From positions 1 to 38,366 of the forward strand of contig CAJOLN010000013.1 of assembly GCA_905235395.1 (NCBI GenBank): 38,366 nt of DNA. The letters are read 5' to 3'. This document shows, in pieces, positions 1 through 6,362 of the stretch. Origin of the DNA: an uncultured Synergistales bacterium. Lineage in GTDB: Bacteria > Synergistota > Synergistia > Synergistales > Aminobacteriaceae. The notes under the pieces were generated by a model. The model saw only the letters and a list, made by a program, of their open reading frames with translations, was not told the origin of the DNA and did not search any database. A program made the position numbers and the translations under genes. The first letter of the stretch is position 1. Every line of letters starts with the position of its first letter.

Positions 1-63
1 GCACAGACTGGATTTCCAGAAAAGGTTCTAAGTTTACAGCAAAAGTTCGATACGGCATGAAAG

Positions 64-480
64 ATGACGGTCGTAAACTTCACGGAGCTTTACAGTGCAT
101 TACAGACGGGAGTAACAGACGGAGCAGAGCAGCCAGCAGCAAACTACAAATCAAATGCGTTCCCTGAAGTTGCACCGTACATAATGCTTGATGGTCATAC
201 GCTCGGAGCAGTTCAGATTATCATCGCAGATTCAGGCTGGGCAAAACTGAATGACCAGCAGAGGGCATGGATAATCGAAGCAGGCAAGGCAGTGCAGAAG
301 GAAAATGAGAAGTATTCAGCAGCAGCCGAAGAGAAAGTTATCAGTCAGCTTAAAGAAGCAGGAGTTCATGTAATTGAAGTAGAGAACAAAGCAGAATGGG
401 TTAAAGCGTGCCAGCCGACAATAAAGGCGAACACATCAAGCCAGGCAGATCTCTACAAGAAGATAGTAGACCTTCAGTAA
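64..480 (+). CDS. dctP: TRAP transporter substrate-binding protein (DctP), 5'-truncated
   Basis: This is the C-terminal part of the periplasmic solute receptor of a TRAP (tripartite ATP-independent periplasmic) transporter. The stretch NFTELYSALQTGVTDGAEQP (residues 5-24) is the DctP-family segment next to the ligand site, and the helical C-terminus with KLNDQQRAW and EAGKAVQKEN is also typical. A full receptor has about 320-340 residues; only 138 are readable here. The same frame is closed by a TGA at 58-60, and no SD lies before ATG 64, so this is not a natural start. Bases 1-60 do not give a convincing upstream continuation; frame 3 gives AKVRYGMK, which loosely resembles the family's GLKIR strand. 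It is either a broken gene or a faulty sequence edge. dctQ and dctM follow, which confirms the assignment. Confidence 0.85.
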   Translation: MTVVNFTELYSALQTGVTDGAEQPAANYKSNAFPEVAPYIMLDGHTLGAVQIIIADSGWAKLNDQQRAWIIEAGKAVQKENEKYSAAAEEKVISQLKEAGVHVIEVENKAEWVKACQPTIKANTSSQADLYKKIVDLQ

Positions 481-579
481 AGTGAATCAAAGCATTCAAT
501 GAGAAAACAAGAGGCGGGGAGAAGAGAAGCAAAAGGCACTCTCTGCCTCTCTTAATGCTAAGAAAGGAGCTATTGAATC

Positions 580-1086
580 ATGTTAAGTTTTCTTCGTACA
601 ATTTATGACTGGACAGATAAAATCATAATGTTCATCTGTAAGCTCTTATTGATAGCAGACGTAGGCATAACATCAATGGCAGTAGCAGGACGTTATATAT
701 CATTCATACCCGACCCTGCGTGGAGCGAGCAAATTGTTTTAACGCTAATGGTATACATGGCAGTCTTATCAGCGACTCTTGCAATAAGGCGCAAGGCACA
801 TATCAGAATGACCTCGTTTGATCCGTATCTGCCTAAAGGTCTCGTGAAGTTCCTTGATTTACTTGCGGACGCGTCAGTTCTTGGACTTGGAATAGTGATG
901 CTGGTTTACGGGATAAAAGTGTGCAATTCACCGTTAGCGCGTTTCGGACGTTATGAATCCCTTCCGCAGTTGAGCCGTGTATGGATGTATCTTCCTGTAC
1001 CGATAGCAGGAGCAGGAATGATAATTTTTGAGATTGAGCAGATATTCATGGACATTGAAGGATTATTCAAGAAGGAGGCGGCATAA
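580..1086 (+). CDS. dctQ: TRAP transporter small permease subunit (DctQ)
   Basis: Small membrane subunit of the TRAP transporter, which links the large permease to the periplasmic receptor for Na+-driven uptake of organic acids. It has 168 residues, the usual family length, with four hydrophobic segments (about residues 15-37, 50-67, 90-110 and 130-152). The IRRKAHIRM segment (about 69-77) is typical of DctQ. The ATG has an AAAGGAGC SD at 563-570. The stop codon overlaps the dctM start by one base (TAATG), so the two are translationally coupled. A gap of 99 bases separates it from dctP, a common arrangement in which the receptor is made in excess. The substrate cannot be read from this subunit. 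Confidence 0.93.
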   Translation: MLSFLRTIYDWTDKIIMFICKLLLIADVGITSMAVAGRYISFIPDPAWSEQIVLTLMVYMAVLSATLAIRRKAHIRMTSFDPYLPKGLVKFLDLLADASVLGLGIVMLVYGIKVCNSPLARFGRYESLPQLSRVWMYLPVPIAGAGMIIFEIEQIFMDIEGLFKKEAA

Positions 1087-2399
1087 TGAATTACACTCTT
1101 AGCCCTGAAGATATTTCAACGCTTGTTCTGTTAGGCAGTTTCCTAATCATGATACTCTTGCGTTTTCCTATAGCCTATGCGGTAGGATTATCGACTGTAT
1201 TCTGTCTTATATCGCAGGGTCAGGCACTGGTAACATTTCCTCAGCAGATGGTGAAAGGTATCTGGTCATTTTCGTTAATGGCAGTCCCATTCTTCATAAC
1301 GATGGGTGTATTAATGGGAACAGGAGGAATATCGGATAAGTTAATTGCATTGGCGAACTCATTAGTCGGCTGGATGCGCGGAGGTTTAGCAATGGTGAAT
1401 ATCGTTGCGTCATATTTCTTCGGAGGCATATCAGGTTCAGCAAGTGCAGATACGGCATCGTTAGGTTCGATATTAATTCCGATGATGGTAGATCAGGGAT
1501 ATGATGCAGATTTCTCAACGGCAGTAACGATAACATCATCATGTGAAGGGTTATTAGTGCCGCCAAGTCATAACATGGTCATCTATGCGACAACAGCAGG
1601 AGGAGTATCTGTAGGTGCGTTATTCATGGCCGGATACATACCCGGTGCACTCCTTGCGATATCGCTCATGGTAGGCTCATATATAATCTCTGTGAAGCGT
1701 AATTATCCCAAAGGAGAACCGTTCAGTTTCGGAGTGTTTGTGAAGCAATTACTACAATCATTCTGGGCACTTGCGGCAATTCTGATAGTAGTTGTAGGTG
1801 TCGTAGGAGGAGTATTCACAGCAACAGAATCAGCAGCAATTGCAGTTGTGTATTCTCTGATAGTCTCAGTGTTTATATACAGGGGCTTAACGTGGCGCGG
1901 TGTATGGAAGTCTCTTGATACATGCGTTGAAACACTCGCAATCGTTTTGATTCTCATAGCGACATCAGCAGCATTCGGTTACTGTCTTACAATGCTTCAT
2001 GTTCCTGCAAAAGCTGCGAATCTCATCAAGAGTATCTCGGATAACCCAATAGCAATAGCTCTAATGCTGAATGCAATACTTCTTGTTCTTGGCTGTATTA
2101 TGGACATGGCACCTATAATCCTGATTTCAACACCTATATTGCTTCCAGTGGCACAGTCAATAGGAATATCAACGGTACAGTTTGGAATAATGGTAATCCT
2201 GAACTGCGGCATAGGACTTCTTACACCTCCTGTAGGAAGCGTACTGTTCATAGGATCAGCAATAGCAAAATTGCCTATGGAGAAAGTAGTGAAGGCAACG
2301 TTACCGTTCTATCTGTGCATGATAATAACGCTGCTTCTGATTACATTCATTCCTCAGATAAGCATGTGGCTGCCCGCAGTATTCGGTTATGCGATGTAA
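1086..2399 (+). CDS. dctM: TRAP transporter large permease subunit (DctM)
   Basis: Large permease subunit that forms the Na+-coupled transport channel in the inner membrane. The 437-residue length is standard for DctM. The protein is almost entirely hydrophobic, with about 11-12 membrane segments. It carries family hallmarks such as FFGGISGSASADTASLGSI (about 111-129), the VPPSHNMVIYA loop (about 157-167), MDMAPIILISTPILLP (about 341-356) and GIGLLTPPVGSVLF (about 376-389). It is the last gene of dctPQM, and a hairpin terminator follows at 2418. The convergent neighbour is the uronate isomerase gene uxaC, so a hexuronate substrate is plausible, but that is context only. Confidence 0.95.
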   Translation: MNYTLSPEDISTLVLLGSFLIMILLRFPIAYAVGLSTVFCLISQGQALVTFPQQMVKGIWSFSLMAVPFFITMGVLMGTGGISDKLIALANSLVGWMRGGLAMVNIVASYFFGGISGSASADTASLGSILIPMMVDQGYDADFSTAVTITSSCEGLLVPPSHNMVIYATTAGGVSVGALFMAGYIPGALLAISLMVGSYIISVKRNYPKGEPFSFGVFVKQLLQSFWALAAILIVVVGVVGGVFTATESAAIAVVYSLIVSVFIYRGLTWRGVWKSLDTCVETLAIVLILIATSAAFGYCLTMLHVPAKAANLIKSISDNPIAIALMLNAILLVLGCIMDMAPIILISTPILLPVAQSIGISTVQFGIMVILNCGIGLLTPPVGSVLFIGSAIAKLPMEKVVKATLPFYLCMIITLLLITFIPQISMWLPAVFGYAM

Positions 2400-2417
2400 T
2401 TATAATCTGTGAATAAG

Positions 2418-2462
2418 AAAGTGCCGTTGTTCCTAAAAGATAGCAGGAAGGCGGCACTTTTT
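2418..2462 (+). terminator. Intrinsic terminator after dctPQM
   Basis: A 9-bp perfect stem (AAAGTGCCG at 2418-2426 with CGGCACTTT at 2452-2460) is extended by an inner TTCCT/AGGAA pairing (2430-2434 with 2445-2449) and followed by TTTTTG. It lies between the convergent dctM and uxaC genes, 18 bases after the dctM stop. Read on the minus strand the hairpin is followed only by a mixed T-rich tract, so it may stop uxaC transcripts less well. Confidence 0.85.
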
Positions 2463-2478
2463 GATTTGAATATTTAAA

Positions 2479-3885
2479 TTAGAATCCGAAATATTTCTTT
2501 GCGTTCCCGTAACTTATGGAACGTGCTATATCCTTGAGTGTATCAATGTCATCTGGGAAGAAACCGTCTTCAACCCATTCACCTAACTGCCTGCAAATGA
2601 TTCGCCTGAAGTATTCGTGTCTCGGATAGCTCAGGAAACTTCTGCTGTCAGTGAGCATACCAATGAAACCTGGAAGGTAACCAAGAGAAGCAAGGGATTT
2701 CATGTGAGCAGTCATGCCTTCAAAGTGATCCTCGAACCACCATGCAGAACCATGCTGAACCTTTGAGACTCCGGCAATAGTATCATCCTGGAAACATCCG
2801 CAGATTGTATCAATAGCAGAGTTATCGTTACCATTCAGGCTGTAGAGGATTGTCTTCGGGAGTTCGTGATTAGCTTCGAGTGCACCTAAGAACTGTGCTG
2901 TCTGGACAGAAGGTGCGCTGTTGTCAACGCAGTCATAACCAGTATCAGGGCCAAGTTTCTCAAACATAGGAATGTTATTGTCACGTCGGCAGCCATAGTG
3001 TAACTGCATAACCCACCCGCGTCTGTGATATTCACCAGCAGCGAAGAGCATGAAAGCTGTCTTGAATTTTGCTTCATCAGATACATTCGGTATTTTGCCT
3101 GCAGAACGTTCAGAGAAGATTCGTTCAATATCTTCATCTGAAGCTGGAGCATACATGACGAAATTCAAAGCATGATCGCTGAGTGTGCCCCCATGAGACG
3201 CAAAGAAGTCCATGCGTTTTGAGAGTGCTGTTTTGAGATCTCTGAATGATTCGATTTGTATACCTGAAAGTTTGCTGAGTACCTGAATGTAATCAGTCCA
3301 GGTATTTTTTTCGATGTTCATGGCCTTATCAGGTCTCCATGCCGGGAGAACTTTTGTGCTGAAAGATTCATCACGGGAAATTTTTTCATGCCATTCAAGA
3401 GAGTCAACAGGATCATCAGTTGTGCATATGGTCTCAACATTGCTTCGCTGAATTAAATTCCGAACGCCGAAGTCAGGCTGATGTAGTTTTTTATTGCAGA
3501 GTTCCCAGACAGTTTCGGCAGTTGAAGAGTTAAGTATTCCGTCATAATCGAAATATCTGCGCAGTTCGAGATGACTCCAATGATACAATGGATTTCCAAT
3601 TGCACGTCCCACTACACCGGCCCATTTTATGAACTTGTCATGTTCACTTGCATCTCCTGTGATGAATCTCTCAGGTACTCCTGCACAGCGCATTAAACGC
3701 CACTTGTAATGATCTCCGCCAAGCCAGACTTGAGTAATGCTGTCATAGTGAATATTATCGTGAATCTCTTTAGGATTCAGGTGACAGTGATAGTCAATGA
3801 TTGGGCATGCCTCAGCTGCATCATGATAAAGGATACGAGCAGTTTCTGTGTTCAGGAGAAAATCTTTGTCCATAAACGTTTTCAT
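2479..3885 (-). CDS. uxaC: Glucuronate isomerase (UxaC)
   Basis: Cytoplasmic uronate isomerase: it converts D-glucuronate to D-fructuronate and D-galacturonate to D-tagaturonate, the first step of hexuronate breakdown. The 468 residues match the family length. DYHCHLNPKEI (residues 31-41) supplies the two metal-binding histidines of the amidohydrolase fold, and the segments GDHYKWRLMRCAG, GWVMQLHYGCRRDNN and FIGMLTDSRSF are characteristic of UxaC. ATG 3885 has a strong SD (AAGGAGCTTT on the minus strand, 3891-3900). It is a single-gene unit with its own promoter candidate. No uxaB, uxuA, kdgK or kdgA is in the window, so the remaining steps must be encoded elsewhere. Confidence 0.97.
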   Translation of the reverse strand: MKTFMDKDFLLNTETARILYHDAAEACPIIDYHCHLNPKEIHDNIHYDSITQVWLGGDHYKWRLMRCAGVPERFITGDASEHDKFIKWAGVVGRAIGNPLYHWSHLELRRYFDYDGILNSSTAETVWELCNKKLHQPDFGVRNLIQRSNVETICTTDDPVDSLEWHEKISRDESFSTKVLPAWRPDKAMNIEKNTWTDYIQVLSKLSGIQIESFRDLKTALSKRMDFFASHGGTLSDHALNFVMYAPASDEDIERIFSERSAGKIPNVSDEAKFKTAFMLFAAGEYHRRGWVMQLHYGCRRDNNIPMFEKLGPDTGYDCVDNSAPSVQTAQFLGALEANHELPKTILYSLNGNDNSAIDTICGCFQDDTIAGVSKVQHGSAWWFEDHFEGMTAHMKSLASLGYLPGFIGMLTDSRSFLSYPRHEYFRRIICRQLGEWVEDGFFPDDIDTLKDIARSISYGNAKKYFGF

Positions 3886-3945
3886 AAATGAAAGCTCCTT
3901 TCGTTGTGTTGTTGTGAAAAAAAATTCATATTTGGGATGAGAGCA

Positions 3946-3954
3946 ATTATATCA
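3946..3954 (-). promoter_or_regulatory. Extended -10 promoter candidate for uxaC
   Basis: On the minus strand the sequence TGATATAAT forms a perfect extended -10 element (TGn plus TATAAT). It would start the transcript near 3939, leaving a leader of about 54 bases before ATG 3885. No good -35 box is seen 16-18 bases upstream, which is common for extended -10 promoters. Confidence 0.55.
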
Positions 3955-3978
3955 AAGCTCATAAAATTTTTTATAAAA

Positions 3979-3994
3979 TATAATTGATATTATA
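3979..3994. promoter_or_regulatory. AT-rich inverted repeat upstream of uxaC
   Basis: TATAAT and ATTATA form a 6-bp inverted repeat separated by four bases (TGAT). It sits about 25 bases upstream of the extended -10 element on the uxaC side. Such a position suits an operator or activator site, but very AT-rich palindromes arise easily by chance. No regulator gene is nearby. Confidence 0.3.
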
Positions 3995-4035
3995 AATGTG
4001 ATAAAATGCATTTAAAATTCACATGAAAGGAATAG

Positions 4036-4072
4036 TTGACAGTTGACAATGACAGAAAATTCTGTGTATAAT
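4036..4072 (+). promoter_or_regulatory. Near-consensus sigma-70 promoter with duplicated -35 box
   Basis: TTGACA (4043-4048) and TATAAT (4067-4072) both match the consensus fully, with an 18-base spacer. A second perfect TTGACA lies 7 bases upstream (4036-4041) because AGTTGAC is duplicated (4034-4047). The predicted start, near 4079, falls at the beginning of a 7-bp tandem repeat. The downstream target is the FkbM methyltransferase gene, through a leader of about 180 bases. It is the best-scoring promoter by eye in the window. Confidence 0.8.
4052..4065. promoter_or_regulatory. Palindrome in the promoter spacer, candidate operator
   Basis: ACAGAA and TTCTGT form a perfect 6-bp inverted repeat separated by AA. 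It lies wholly between the -35 (4043-4048) and -10 (4067-4072) boxes. A protein bound there would block RNA polymerase, so a repressor site is the natural reading. The regulator is unknown. Confidence 0.5.
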
Positions 4073-4120
4073 GCTCACAGCTCACAGCTCACAGCTCACA
4101 GCTCACAGCTCACAGCTCAC
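4073..4120. repeat. Tandem 7-bp repeat GCTCACA, 6.9 copies
   Basis: Forty-eight bases consist of six perfect copies and one partial copy of GCTCACA. The array begins at the base after the TATAAT box and covers the predicted transcription start, so the first part of the FkbM-gene leader would be made of repeat. A 7-bp unit can change copy number by slipped-strand mispairing. Changes here would alter leader length but not the promoter spacer. Confidence 0.95.
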
Positions 4121-4204
4121 CTAATCCTAATCTTTGTCCCTTCAGCCTTTTATCATAGCAGAACTTCCAGAAAGAATCAAAAAAGAATTCACGAAGAAAA
4201 TTGT

Positions 4205-4239
4205 GCTCTGCCGTTCATGAATGTCGGCAGGGCTTTTTT
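4205..4239 (+). terminator. Intrinsic terminator in the leader of the FkbM gene
   Basis: GCTCTGCCG (4205-4213) pairs with CGGCAGGGC (4225-4233) in a 9-bp stem with one G-U pair and an 11-base loop, followed by six T. It ends only 6 bases before the GGAGG SD of the methyltransferase gene and lies about 125 bases downstream of the predicted start site. It could act as an attenuator of that gene, or as the end of a small RNA of roughly 160 bases that starts at the 4043-4072 promoter. Confidence 0.75.
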
Positions 4240-4257
4240 CTGCATGGAGGTTTCAGC

Positions 4258-5376
4258 ATGAGCATCAAGAATACAGTCAAGGAACATTGCCCTGAGTTTT
4301 TGCTTCCATTGATAAGGACATCGTATAACATTATTATAGCTCCTTACCGAATGATGAAACATAACATGAATTTGCATATGATTGAAGAACGTGCACAGAA
4401 ATATCTTCCGTACTATCAGGATGAATTATCGCGTGAAATTCTCAATGCAAGACTTCGTTACATCAAGACTAACGACAAAAATATTTTTCTGGATTTAGCA
4501 GAAAGAATGGGTGTAAAGTACACGAAGCTCTGTGAACTTCCAAAGGGAAATTTTTCCGGCATTCTTGTTGTGTATGATAAAGAAGGAAACGATTTCAGAT
4601 ACATGCAAAGACTTATGCCCGCAAGCGACTGGGCAGGCAGATACAGAATGATGAAGCTGAAAGATTTTCTCAGAGGTGCAAAAGTTGCAGAAGATGAACT
4701 TATCACATGCATACTCACTCCTCATAACATTAAGAAATTCAATAAGTTCATTGCAGGGAATAATTTGGGAAACAGGTGCAAAGGAGGCGCATTATACTCA
4801 TTCAGAGATGATGAACAGTACCTCGATATGTGTGCTCCTGTCGATGATGAAGTTATGATTGATGCAGGTGCTTATGACGGCATGACAGCATTGCGTTTCC
4901 TGAAATGGGGAGGCAGTAAGATTAAGCATGTATACTCATTTGAGTTTGACCCTCTGAATGTTCAAAAGTGTGAAGAGAATCTCAGATGCCATGAAGACAA
5001 AATTACACTAATACCAAAAGGCACATGGTCAAAAAAAGAAACTGTGTATATCAATTCAAGCGGCAGTACAGGAAACAATGTATCAAATAAGGGAAGTACT
5101 CCTGTTGAACTTACAGCTATTGATGATGTTGTGAAGGATGAAAAAGTTACATTCATCAAGATGGACGTTGAAGGTGCAGAGCTTGAATCTCTCAAAGGCG
5201 CAAGGAACACAATCATCAAAAATCACCCACGATTAGCAATTTGTGCATATCATAAACTCAAAGACTTATATGAACTTCCTGAATATATCTTGTCTCTCGT
5301 CCCTGAATACAGATTCTATCTGAGACATTATTGTTCGCGCGAATGGGAGACAGTGCTTTATGCATTCGTGGATTAG
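4258..5376 (+). CDS. FkbM family methyltransferase
   Basis: SAM-dependent methyltransferase of the FkbM family, which usually O-methylates sugars or natural-product hydroxyls; the substrate is unknown here. The C-terminal domain shows the SAM-binding loop DAGAYDG (residues 202-208), the acidic strand end SFEFDP and the family signature KMDVEGAELESLKGA (about 301-315). Residues 1-190 form an N-terminal part that I do not recognise. ATG 4258 is chosen because GGAGG (4246-4250) precedes it at good spacing; an upstream in-frame TTG at 4201 would start inside the leader terminator. No other surface-polysaccharide or secondary-metabolite genes adjoin it. Expression probably depends on the elaborate upstream region (strong promoter, palindrome, repeat, terminator). 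Confidence 0.85.
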   Translation: MSIKNTVKEHCPEFLLPLIRTSYNIIIAPYRMMKHNMNLHMIEERAQKYLPYYQDELSREILNARLRYIKTNDKNIFLDLAERMGVKYTKLCELPKGNFSGILVVYDKEGNDFRYMQRLMPASDWAGRYRMMKLKDFLRGAKVAEDELITCILTPHNIKKFNKFIAGNNLGNRCKGGALYSFRDDEQYLDMCAPVDDEVMIDAGAYDGMTALRFLKWGGSKIKHVYSFEFDPLNVQKCEENLRCHEDKITLIPKGTWSKKETVYINSSGSTGNNVSNKGSTPVELTAIDDVVKDEKVTFIKMDVEGAELESLKGARNTIIKNHPRLAICAYHKLKDLYELPEYILSLVPEYRFYLRHYCSREWETVLYAFVD

Positions 5377-5409
5377 TGCGTTCAACATAAAATCTGGTTG
5401 TTATATTCC

Positions 5410-5438
5410 TTGTCTTAAAAGGATTTTGGGCTTATTAT
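5410..5438 (+). promoter_or_regulatory. Promoter candidate for nfnAB
   Basis: TTGTCT (5410-5415) and TATTAT (5433-5438) are separated by 17 bases and match the sigma-70 consensus at 4/6 and 5/6 positions. The predicted start is near 5445, about 50 bases before the TTG start of nfnA. The call rests on motif match and position only. Confidence 0.4.
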
Positions 5439-5496
5439 TTAGCAAGTCAACTTCTAAATCAGACTCATTCAATTCAAAAAACGAGGGGGAATCTTT

Positions 5497-6360
5497 TTGC
5501 ATAAAAAAAGGCAGCTCTCTTACGATAAGGAGAGAGACCAGAGCGTATTCTACTATAAAGTAGATGCTCCAGAAATAGCCCGTAACCGTAAAGCAGGACA
5601 GTTCATAATTTTCCAGATTGACGACAATTATGGTGAACGCATTCCTCTGACAATCGCGGATGCAAATCCCGAAGAAGGGTGGATTGCAATTGTGTTCCAG
5701 ACAGTAGGAGCAACAACACGAAGGTTCTCAATGACATTTGATGTCGGTGATAACATTCCTGTTCTCGTTGGACCTCTTGGCAAACCTACACACATTGAGA
5801 AGAAAGACGGAATAGTTCTCTGTGTAGGCGGCGGAATCGGAATCGCACCGTTACACCCAATCGTCCAAGCAAATCACAACATCGGTAACAAGGTAGTAAC
5901 GATAATCGGTGCAAGAACAAAAGATTTATTGTTCTTTGAGGACGAGATGAGAGCCGCAAGTGATGAACTTATCGTAGTAACAGATGACGGTTCATATGCA
6001 CGCAAAGCAGTAGTTACAGAACCGTTGAAGGAAATCTGCGAGAAAGAGAAAGTCAGCGAAATAGTCTCAATCGGCCCGGCAATAATGATGAAGTTCTGCG
6101 TTGCCGCTGCAAAACCTTTCGGTGTTCCAATCACAACATCACTGAACACGATTATGATCGACGGAACTGGTATGTGCGGTTGCTGCCGCGTAAGCGTCGG
6201 AGGAGAGACGAAGTTTGTCTGTGTTGACGGCCCTGAATTCGACGGTTACAAGGTAGATTTCGACAACATGATGCAGAGAATGACGGCATTCAAGGACAAA
6301 GAGCGAGAAGCAGATCACAAGTGCCGTGTTGGACTTGATGCGGGGAAGGCTGGTGCGTAA
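5497..6360 (+). CDS. nfnA: NADH-dependent ferredoxin:NADP+ oxidoreductase, small subunit (NfnA/SudB type)
   Basis: Small, FAD- and [2Fe-2S]-containing subunit of the Nfn/Sud complex, which bifurcates electrons between NADPH, NAD+ and ferredoxin in anaerobes. In older annotation it appears as sulfide dehydrogenase beta subunit. The order is a flavin-binding barrel (RKAGQFIIF at 31-39, RIPLTIAD at 48-55), a nucleotide-binding motif (VGGGIGIAPLHP, 110-121), then the iron-sulfur cysteines C227, C229, C230 and C242 within TGMCGCCRV and FVCVDGPEFDG. The 287-residue length is near the family norm of about 280. The start is TTG 5497, supported by GAGGGGG at 5483-5489. It is followed after two bases by its partner subunit. 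SudB and NfnA cannot be told apart from sequence alone. Confidence 0.88.
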   Translation: MHKKRQLSYDKERDQSVFYYKVDAPEIARNRKAGQFIIFQIDDNYGERIPLTIADANPEEGWIAIVFQTVGATTRRFSMTFDVGDNIPVLVGPLGKPTHIEKKDGIVLCVGGGIGIAPLHPIVQANHNIGNKVVTIIGARTKDLLFFEDEMRAASDELIVVTDDGSYARKAVVTEPLKEICEKEKVSEIVSIGPAIMMKFCVAAAKPFGVPITTSLNTIMIDGTGMCGCCRVSVGGETKFVCVDGPEFDGYKVDFDNMMQRMTAFKDKEREADHKCRVGLDAGKAGA

Positions 6361-6362
6361 TC

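Noticed and set aside
4073-4120. Possible CRISPR or clustered operator array
   Set aside because: The 7-bp units are directly adjacent with no spacers. It is a simple tandem repeat.
4043-4261. Open frame across the heptamer repeat and leader, encoding a repeating HSSQLTA peptide
   Set aside because: It would start upstream of the predicted transcription start and inside the -35 box, has no SD, and its periodic peptide is only the heptamer repeat translated in three phases.
5360-5563. Small open frame between the FkbM gene and nfnA
   Set aside because: No SD and no similarity; it overlaps both neighbours in another frame and covers the nfnA promoter and SD.
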